A stretch of DNA of 64,000 nucleotides, taken from Thermostichus lividus PCC 6715. GTDB lineage: Bacteria; Cyanobacteriota; Cyanobacteriia; Thermosynechococcales; Thermosynechococcaceae. Shown piece by piece: positions 54,455 through 61,900 of the stretch; position 1 is the first letter of the stretch, and each line of letters opens with the position of its first letter. The notes beneath the pieces were generated by a model that was not told the DNA's origin, ran no database searches, and worked only from the letters and a program-made list of their open reading frames with translations. Where the stretch lies: positions 1,860,001-1,924,000 of the forward strand of contig NZ_CP018092.1 of NCBI RefSeq assembly GCF_002754935.1, written 5' to 3'. The translations under genes were made by a program, and so were the position numbers.

Positions 54455-55204
54455 TCAGACAGTTTCTTGTGGTGTTTCGGGCGATCGTTGAGCAAAATCT
54501 TGCGGAATCTGCTCCCGCAATTGCTGGACAAAGGCATGATGCTCTGGTGTCTGTAGCCCCTGTTGCAGAGTTGCCAGCACCAGCACCATGTCACCTGCTA
54601 GCAGTGCGGGTAAAGCCAGCCAAAGACCCGGAAACATAGGGCTACGCAGGATACCAGCAGAGTCGGGTTGCAGGGGAATATAGTCACCGTTTTGGAGGTG
54701 AAACCAGTCCAGCTTGCGATCAAGCACTTGCCACACCAAGTACTCTTGTACGCCGTTACGTCGGTAGGCACGTTTCTTATCTCGCAGGTCGATTGTGGCC
54801 GAACTGGCAGCAATTTCGATCACCAGTTCCGGTGCCCCCTCAATATAACCATCGGTGCTGAAGCGGGTTTGCCCCCCTGCACGAGGGTCAATTAACAGGA
54901 TGGCATCGGGTTGGAGTTCGTTGTCCAAATCTAGCCGTACGGTAGAGTTATCCCCCAAACGAGTGCCAGGAGTTGACACCTTGTAACTCCAGAGCCAACC
55001 AATCAGGTTGGCGTGGGGTTCGGCATGGGATTCAAAGCCCGGGGGAGAGGCCATATAGACAATTCCCTCAATCAGTTCGGCTTTTTTGACCTGGGGCATG
55101 GCGGCATAGCGCTGCTCAAATTCCCAGCGCGTCAGGGCATCACCATTTTCTAGCGGTGGCAGGGTAGGATGGGGTGGTGTAGTGTGGGAAAGGGAACGGT
55201 TCAT
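54455..55204 (-). CDS. Uma2-family (DUF820) nuclease-fold protein
   Basis: This 249-residue protein has the PD-(D/E)xK-type core typical of the Uma2 family, which is expanded in cyanobacteria: AELIEGIVYMAS, then NELQPDAILLIDPRAGG with the Asp, then ELVIEIAASSATIDLRDKK with the Glu and Lys, and YRRNGVQEYLVW. Nuclease activity is inferred from the fold and not shown for this protein. The C-terminal 60 residues are a hydrophobic/Gln-rich extension. It stands alone, convergent with ho1. Confidence 0.85.
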   Translation of the reverse strand: MNRSLSHTTPPHPTLPPLENGDALTRWEFEQRYAAMPQVKKAELIEGIVYMASPPGFESHAEPHANLIGWLWSYKVSTPGTRLGDNSTVRLDLDNELQPDAILLIDPRAGGQTRFSTDGYIEGAPELVIEIAASSATIDLRDKKRAYRRNGVQEYLVWQVLDRKLDWFHLQNGDYIPLQPDSAGILRSPMFPGLWLALPALLAGDMVLVLATLQQGLQTPEHHAFVQQLREQIPQDFAQRSPETPQETV

Positions 55205-55249
55205 CGTCACCTCAACAAGTTATAGGGGATACGGCACAGAAGATAGTCA

Positions 55250-56575
55250 CTAAAGGGTGAAGTTAAAAGCTTTTACTAACATTCCGGGGACTGTGGTGCC
55301 GCCCAGCGATCGCTGCTCGTAGGTATCGGTATTGGCAATCCAGACGGGTGTGTTGGTGAAAGCGTCTAGTTGCTCGCCCCAAAAGGCGTAAAGGCTATCG
55401 TCAAAGCGCAGATCCGTAATGGGGGCAACAATTTTCCCCCGCTCGACCCAAAAGCAGGCGTAGCGGGTCATGCCGGTTATGCGGCCACTGGGGCGATCGC
55501 TCCAGTTGAGGTAGTGCAAGTTACCCACGTAAAGGCCGGTGTCTAGGGCGCTGAGGCAATCCTCTGCCGCCAGTGTTCCCGGTAAAACTAGGGGCGATCG
55601 CAATCCTTCGTGGGCACTGGCACCATTCGCTTGCAGGCCGTACTCTTGGGCGGTGCGGCGGCTGATCAAGAGCGTGTGCAGGTGTCCCTGCGTAATGAGG
55701 GGCACACAGGCTGGGGCAATCTCGCCATCGGCATTAAAACGGGGAACGGTTCCTGCGGTAAAGTCTTCGTGCAAGCTGAATAGGGGCGATAGGGAGGCAG
55801 CACCATCCCGCAGCTTGGCAAGAGCACTCCCCCCTTGGCGATAACTGGCCTCACTGACGGCACCCCACGAGAGCATTCCCACCAATTCCGCCACCGCCGC
55901 CGGGGCAAAGTAGGTGCGGTAACGTCCGGGACTGAGGGAGCGCACGGGTCGGTCTAGTTGAGATAACTGCTGGCGATCGCCCTCAATTTGGGCATGATAG
56001 ACCCCCTGATCCCAATGGGTACCGGCGTAGGTATTTTTAACGGCCTTGCCCGCCGCCGTAAAGAGCGAATAGTCGAGGCAAAAGGTTTCCGTTGCAAACC
56101 AGTGATCCTGACCGGCGGAATTAAAACTCCCCCGCACGATGGTGCCGCCACTGTAAATGCCAGTAAAATCTAAGTCGTGTACCGGCGTTAGGAGCGCTTC
56201 CACCGCCGCCTCAGGAGGCAACAGACAGCCCATATAGGTCTCTTGAATCGAGCCAGTATCTACCGGCGGGCTGAGGTAGGGGTCTTCCGGCAGTTGTAGG
56301 GTTTCTGAGCGCAGCGCCTCAAGCTGGGCGATCGCCCCCGCTTGATCGAGATCGCTAGTATAGGGAAACGAGCTGCTGGCCGTCCGCTGATGGGTTTGCA
56401 GCCGCAGGGTCACCATTGCTTGCGCCACTGTGCCAATTTGGCGTACCCGTGCCCGATTAAAGCGGATAAATTGGCTCGACTCCCCCGTAAACTCAATGAA
56501 CAAAGCTTCCGCAGGTTTAAGAGCTGCAAAGAGCTGGTGACTAAACTGCTGCGCCGTCGAAAAATCAATCGTCAT
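55250..56575 (-). CDS. TldD/PmbA-family protein (PmbA/TldE-like)
   Basis: At 441 residues it resembles the PmbA (TldE) subunit of the TldD/TldE peptide-processing complex. It has the family's C-terminal blocks (GTVPRFNADGE, SGRITGMTRYACFWVERGKIV and FTNTPVWIANT) but not the HExxxH metal motif that marks the catalytic TldD subunit. It would therefore act as the structural partner. A tldD gene is not seen here. It is 46 bp upstream of the Uma2 gene, in the same direction. Confidence 0.85.
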   Translation of the reverse strand: MTIDFSTAQQFSHQLFAALKPAEALFIEFTGESSQFIRFNRARVRQIGTVAQAMVTLRLQTHQRTASSSFPYTSDLDQAGAIAQLEALRSETLQLPEDPYLSPPVDTGSIQETYMGCLLPPEAAVEALLTPVHDLDFTGIYSGGTIVRGSFNSAGQDHWFATETFCLDYSLFTAAGKAVKNTYAGTHWDQGVYHAQIEGDRQQLSQLDRPVRSLSPGRYRTYFAPAAVAELVGMLSWGAVSEASYRQGGSALAKLRDGAASLSPLFSLHEDFTAGTVPRFNADGEIAPACVPLITQGHLHTLLISRRTAQEYGLQANGASAHEGLRSPLVLPGTLAAEDCLSALDTGLYVGNLHYLNWSDRPSGRITGMTRYACFWVERGKIVAPITDLRFDDSLYAFWGEQLDAFTNTPVWIANTDTYEQRSLGGTTVPGMLVKAFNFTL

Positions 56576-56677
56576 TTAGTGTCAATTAGGGGTTGCTGAA
56601 TAGGAGTATGATTTTCAGGTTTGCATCTTTTGTTACCCTCACCCTAGCTCTCTGCCAAAGGAGAGGGCACAAAACCC

Positions 56678-56720
56678 TTAGCTCCCTTCTCCCTAGGGAG
56701 AAGGGTTGGGGATGAGGGCA
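56678..56720 (-). repeat. short palindromic repeat at the 3' end of hpsD
   Basis: A copy of the 51012-51080 repeat in inverted orientation, with the same 22-bp palindrome at 56684-56705. It overlaps the 3' end of the pseudopilin gene: the TAG at the palindrome centre is that gene's stop codon. Confidence 0.7.
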
Positions 56721-57268
56721 ATTACGCACTCGCTACCCTTGCGCGATCGAATCGTGCCCAGCAGCGTGACCACCTGCACACAGCGTTGACTATTGGCGGC
56801 AGCACTCCCCACTGGCTGCAAGGTAATTTGTTGCGGTGGCGTATTGGTAATGGCCACACGACCATTAAACTCGTAGGTCAGGCGATAGATTCCCCCATCT
56901 AAGGGCAAGGTTGTTTGCGCAGCAACAATCTGCAATTTATCCGCATCATTCTCGAGCAGGTTTTGCCACTGCCACTGGGCAACAGGGGTCGTGGCGCGAT
57001 TCACAGACCACTGCACCCGGTTACCCTGGGTGCGAAAGGCCACCGTCCAGCGGAGGTTTTCCCGCCGCGCTCCGGCTTGCGCGAGCCGCATCGCGGAAAT
57101 GACTTCATTGACCCCCGATCGCATCCGTTGCTCGCTTAACAACGAGAACCACGACACCCCGGCCAAGCTGGCAATCAGCGCCACAAGCACCACAATAACT
57201 AGAGTTTCAATAAGGGTAAAGCCACTGTAGCGCCGCCGCACTGCCATCATGTTAGGCACCTGAGTCAT
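56693..57268 (-). CDS. hpsD: pseudopilin, GspH-like (HpsD-type)
   Basis: A class III prepilin signal (YSGFTLIETLVIVVL, cleaved after Gly with Glu5) and an N-terminal membrane helix precede a GspH-like C-terminal domain. It would be processed by the prepilin peptidase and incorporated in a type IV pilus-like or pseudopilus machine. The ATG at 57268 (MTQVPNMM) is likely; a start at 57313 adds 15 residues. The last ten codons (VIALIPNPSP) are supplied by the intergenic palindromic repeat. It overlaps the end of hpsC. Confidence 0.8.
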   Translation of the reverse strand: MTQVPNMMAVRRRYSGFTLIETLVIVVLVALIASLAGVSWFSLLSEQRMRSGVNEVISAMRLAQAGARRENLRWTVAFRTQGNRVQWSVNRATTPVAQWQWQNLLENDADKLQIVAAQTTLPLDGGIYRLTYEFNGRVAITNTPPQQITLQPVGSAAANSQRCVQVVTLLGTIRSRKGSECVIALIPNPSP

Positions 57269-57281
57269 ACTGAGTCCTCCT

Positions 57282-58274
57282 TTAGTTACCGGGCACTTTT
57301 TGATATACGCCACGACTGAGCACTGTGGTGGTTAAGACCGGCCGTACCGCTTCATCTTGGGTACGAATGGCAGGCTTACCCCGAGGATTGGCGCGCAGAT
57401 ACACAAAGGTGGCGGTGTTGAAGTTCGAGCCACGACTCTGAACACAGGCATAAAAGCTGTTCGGGGGTGAGGTGCTCAGCAGGGGAGTGCGCACATAGGC
57501 ATTGATATTGGGACTACTCACAGCCCCTTGGCAGGCAATCGGGGTGCTGGCAACATCGGTCCAGTTGCCATCAATAAAATCGGCAACGACCGGTGCGTTG
57601 GCTAGATCATTACTGGGGCTGGATGCTTGCAAGTTCGCATTGGTATTTAAATCTAACGGCCATGCCACAAAGTTTGTATTCACCGTTGGATCCACATAGC
57701 CGGGGGTTTGGGTAATTGTGGTGCCGTTGATGGTGGCATACTGGCGTAATTGATAGCGCCGTAGCCGAGCAACACCCTGCCATTGGCTATCTGCGGTTGT
57801 ATCGAGGTAGTAAACCACCAGCGTGTAAGCCCGGCGGGCATTTTGAATTCGCAGGCACTGTTGATTACTGGCTGGGCAACTGGTGGGCAGCACAAAGGCA
57901 GGGTTATTATCGTAGGGCAACGGCTCTAAAATCCACATGGCTAAAATGGGGCGGATATTGGCGCCAAAGTTAGGTAAATAATTGGTAATGGGGGTGCGGC
58001 TACTGCCATTAGCGCTAGCGCACAGGCCAGCACCCTGTAAGCAGTTGCCATCATAGACAAAGGTGGCTTGGGACAAATCTGCCATAATAAAGTTCATGGC
58101 GGATTGAAGTTCTTGCCGCACCTCGTTCAGGGAGGCTTCCCGAGATTCGGTTTCAATCATGTCAATTAAAATGGCGCCCAGAGAGACCGTGATCACTGAG
58201 CCAATCAGGAACGATACCAATAGCTCAATTAGGGTAAATCCTTGGGTTGCCCGCCGCCAATGCCGCAGTTTCAT
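57282..58274 (-). CDS. hpsC: pseudopilin, PilW-like (HpsC-type)
   Basis: This 330-residue protein has a short basic leader, the prepilin motif QGFTLIELLVSFLIG with Glu5, then a hydrophobic helix and a Gln/Asn/Thr-rich, Cys-containing globular domain (NCLQGAGLCA and CPASNQQC). PilW-type minor pilins prime assembly of the pilus. By order and size it fits hpsC of the hormogonium-polysaccharide locus of filamentous cyanobacteria. It follows hpsB by 18 bp. Confidence 0.8.
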   Translation of the reverse strand: MKLRHWRRATQGFTLIELLVSFLIGSVITVSLGAILIDMIETESREASLNEVRQELQSAMNFIMADLSQATFVYDGNCLQGAGLCASANGSSRTPITNYLPNFGANIRPILAMWILEPLPYDNNPAFVLPTSCPASNQQCLRIQNARRAYTLVVYYLDTTADSQWQGVARLRRYQLRQYATINGTTITQTPGYVDPTVNTNFVAWPLDLNTNANLQASSPSNDLANAPVVADFIDGNWTDVASTPIACQGAVSSPNINAYVRTPLLSTSPPNSFYACVQSRGSNFNTATFVYLRANPRGKPAIRTQDEAVRPVLTTTVLSRGVYQKVPGN

Positions 58275-58292
58275 CGCTCGTCTGCCTTGATT

Positions 58293-58943
58293 TTAGGAAC
58301 ATTTACTAATCGAACAAAGCGTTGTGCTCGAATCCCCCTGCACAATATCGGTGGTGATGACCGCTAAGGGTAAGCCAACATTACCAATGGAACTCGTCAT
58401 GGTGGCGGGTTGCTGCTGAATGGGCGTGGCGGTACTGGGGCTGCCATCGGTAAATGTGGCGCGGTTATAGACCCGCACCTGCATTGGGTAACCAACGATG
58501 CGGTTATTGGGGCCAAGGGTGAGGGTGCCACGATACATCTGCACGACAAATTGAGCGTTATTAAAGGTGCGCAAGCAGCCTTGGGTGGCGGCTGTGGGCA
58601 ACCCCATGCCGCCGCCAGTACAGGTGGTCACGGTCGTGGGAGGGGGCTGGCTTGAGAGCAGATTTGGCTCCCCCAGTGTTGCACTTACTGAGCTTTGGGG
58701 TGGAATGACGTTAGTGGTCACATTTACCCCCTGCTCCATCAGGACGCGCATGCGATCGGCTTCGGCAAGGGCAAGGGCAGTGGCTTGGGCAATGCGATCG
58801 TTTTGCACCCGCGTGGCTGCCACGAGCATAAGGGGCGCAGCTAAGGCGGCAACCGCCACATTCACGACAAGAATGGCCACAATGCACTCCACAAGGGTGA
58901 GACCGCGTTGGGCATAACGAACTGGTGTAAACACGATACCCAT
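58293..58943 (-). CDS. hpsB: pseudopilin, PilV-like (HpsB-type)
   Basis: A 216-residue minor pseudopilin with a modified class III signal (QRGLTLVECIVAILV, Glu5 present) and a long helix with several Ala. The globular part contains Cys pairs (TTCTGGG and GCLRTF) that may form disulfides. It lies between hpsA and hpsC, as in the hps locus. It starts at an ATG 16 bp downstream of the hpsA stop codon. Confidence 0.8.
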   Translation of the reverse strand: MGIVFTPVRYAQRGLTLVECIVAILVVNVAVAALAAPLMLVAATRVQNDRIAQATALALAEADRMRVLMEQGVNVTTNVIPPQSSVSATLGEPNLLSSQPPPTTVTTCTGGGMGLPTAATQGCLRTFNNAQFVVQMYRGTLTLGPNNRIVGYPMQVRVYNRATFTDGSPSTATPIQQQPATMTSSIGNVGLPLAVITTDIVQGDSSTTLCSISKCS

Positions 58944-58959
58944 GGCAGAAACCTCCAGA

Positions 58960-61900
58960 TTAGGCGGGGCAACCCGTAACGCTGGGATCTACCCTGCCGC
59001 CGCCGCCTGGGCGTTGGGCACAGCGCAGCCGCAGAATGTACGGATCATCGGCAGGCAATTCAGTGTAGTACTCGCTGCGTTGGCGGGCGGGGGTAATAAA
59101 GCGGCTAGCAACCGGCCCGGCGGGCGCTAGCTGGAGGCCAACATCGTAGCCCCAGCGCCGAGCAGGTGCACCATAGTAGTTAATGCGCTCGGCTGTGTTG
59201 GCAGCACAGTTAAAGGCGGTGTTGACATCGCGACAGGCATCGGTTGCGGGAACTTCCCACTGGTCTTGATCAAAGGGACCTGTCGCTTGGGTGGAAAAGT
59301 TGAGCTGAATAAAGGCTCCCTGAATCCAGAGGTTGCCCCATGCTTCAAGGAAGCGCGGGAAGTTATGCATGCCGCCGTAGGACTGGGTGGGGCGGGAGGG
59401 CACAACCCCGCTGATCAGCACGGCATTGACGCGAGTATCGGCTGGGGAAATCAACGATCGCCCGTTCGTGAAATCGTAATAGGCATTGTAAGTGCGATCA
59501 ACTCGCGCACCGTTAGTATGATTCACCGCCCATGGTGTGCCATTGCGATCCACAAAAATGGGGGAGCTGGGGTCAAAGGGGCTTTCCCGCAGCCAAACGG
59601 AATTCTCCGGCAGATCGGCGCTGGGGCGGTTGGCATTGAGGAACGAGGTGCGCAGGTTAGCGCTGGTGGCACAGGTCGTATAGATCGGCGTATTGGCGGG
59701 ATTGTTCACCCGCGCATTGTTCGCTGTTTCTTGGGTATAGTTTGTGGCCACGTTTTCCGGTGACGAATTGCCGTACCCTCGGATGTTATCGTTGTAGGCT
59801 TGGGCAAAGTAATCGTTGGCAGAGCCATTACAGAAGTTATTCGAGAGGATGGTGACAGCATCTCCGATAATTTCTGTGGGGCGCCAGGTATCTGAGGCGG
59901 GGCGGGCAAAGCGACTGTCGAGGGTGGTGCGGTTGTTGTAGAAGTCTGTGGGACCAAAGTCGTTGGGTAGTTTTTGGGTAAACTCTTCGATGCGGTTCGC
60001 TTCGCTGGTGCTGCCATTGGTACTATGCCAGTTAAAGTGCCCTTGGATATACACAGGGTTATCACTAATAAACGACAAGCCCGCAATGTTGCGATCGGCA
60101 CTAATGCCTTGGCGATCGAGGCGCACGCCATTCCAGAGGCGGAAGCCATTGGGACGGCGCATGGGATCGGGGAAGAAGTCCACCGGTTTTGTGGAAATGC
60201 CATTGGCCGCCAATGTCGGATCGTGAGGCGCGGCTGGATTGGTATTCATCCAGTTTTGACCACTGACCGCGGGCCGAGCAATGCCATCTTCGCGCACGGC
60301 ATCTTCGCGGAAGGCATAGACAATGCCCCCCATCGGCAGCCATGTGTCACCCCCAATGGGGGTACGCCGCAGCAGGTCGAGGTCAAAGTCCATTTCCCGC
60401 ACGGCCATTTCCTCGCGGCCATTAAACAGGGTATTGTCCAAAAAGGCCACATTCCGGGCATTGCCCGCAAAGTCAATAATTTGATTGAGGCGATTGGGAA
60501 AACGCTGGGAATTAATGGTTACACCCGTGGCCGCCTCGTTAGGAATAAGGAACTCACCCGTATTGTCGCGGGGGTCTGCCTTAATGTCCGCCGGAGCCAC
60601 ACCGTCGAAGATTTTGGCTAGGGCGGGATATTTAATGGCGGTGTTAAAGGTGCCGAGAATGGGTTTTAGCTTACTTGGCTCATCTGGGTTGCGATTTCCT
60701 AGATGGACAACAACAGAGTTTATAGGAATACTGCTAATAGAGCTGTCGCCAAGGTAGCGCAGGGTGACGGTAGGGCTATTCTTAGTCACCACAAAGCGAC
60801 CCGCAAAAGTACTTCCAGAGCGGATTTCAAGAATATCGCCACGGTTCAAAGAGAGGCCTGTTATGTTCACATCGAAAACTGTAGAGCCTGAATCGGGCAA
60901 GGTCACAGCGGCAATGAGCTTTCCAGTTTGTAATGGCTCGGTCATGATCGAGGCGGAGGCACCTGCCAGAATCTGAGCACCAAGGAAGGGACCCCCCTGT
61001 TCAGGCGGATAGGCGTTTTGCAATTCTACCCACTGCAATTTGCCCGTGTCATTATCAGTGTGAAAGTCTATTAACTTCATACGACCTACGCCAGCAATAT
61101 AGACATCGCTCCCACGATCGCTATCGCGCACATGAAAGTTATAGCTGGGGGCATCTTCAATCTGAACGGTGACCGGGGGGTCGTCAACCTTGGGCATCGG
61201 AAACTGCTGGCCAATGACGAAGCCGCGCCGCCCTGGCTGCCCTGGCTGCCCTAGCTGCTCTAAACAAAAGGCATCCCGTAAGTAGCGGTATTCCGTAGGA
61301 ATACGGCACTTGTAGCGCTCTGGGGTGTTGCGGTTGAGGTCATACTCGACTTGCTCTTTGAGGGCAATGAGGCGTGCCAGCCGCGCATTGACATCGTCAT
61401 TAGTTTCTTGGAGTGGGCGCGCTGACCAGTCCTTAATGAGGGCGCTGATGTAGGCATTGGCATCCAGATAGCCGCCACGATAGGAGAGGGGGCGATTCTT
61501 GTAGTCGGGAGACCCTTGGCGATAGACTTGCACAGCACTGGTGGGGGTGGGGCTCTTGCCGAAGGGAATGACTTCCCCGTTGTCATAGAGGGATGGCGGC
61601 AGCGGTGACGGCTGCTGAAACTGATCTAAGTTCTGGATCGCTTTGTTGAGGTTGTCAAGCTCCGTTTCATCGAGGCTATCATAGCTAAGACTTGTCAGAG
61701 TATTAACACTGTGGGCGAGCATCCCTAGCATACAGGCCGCTGTTTGCTTGGTGCTTTGGTCGGCCAAGCTATTGTTGCCGTAGGTGGGGTCGAGGGCACG
61801 GGCAAGGTTAGAAAAGTTACCGGCACGGGTACGCACAGGGTCGGGGTGAATTTGGCCTGCTTCTTGACGCGCTGGAAAGGCACCCAGCATGCCGGTGCCA

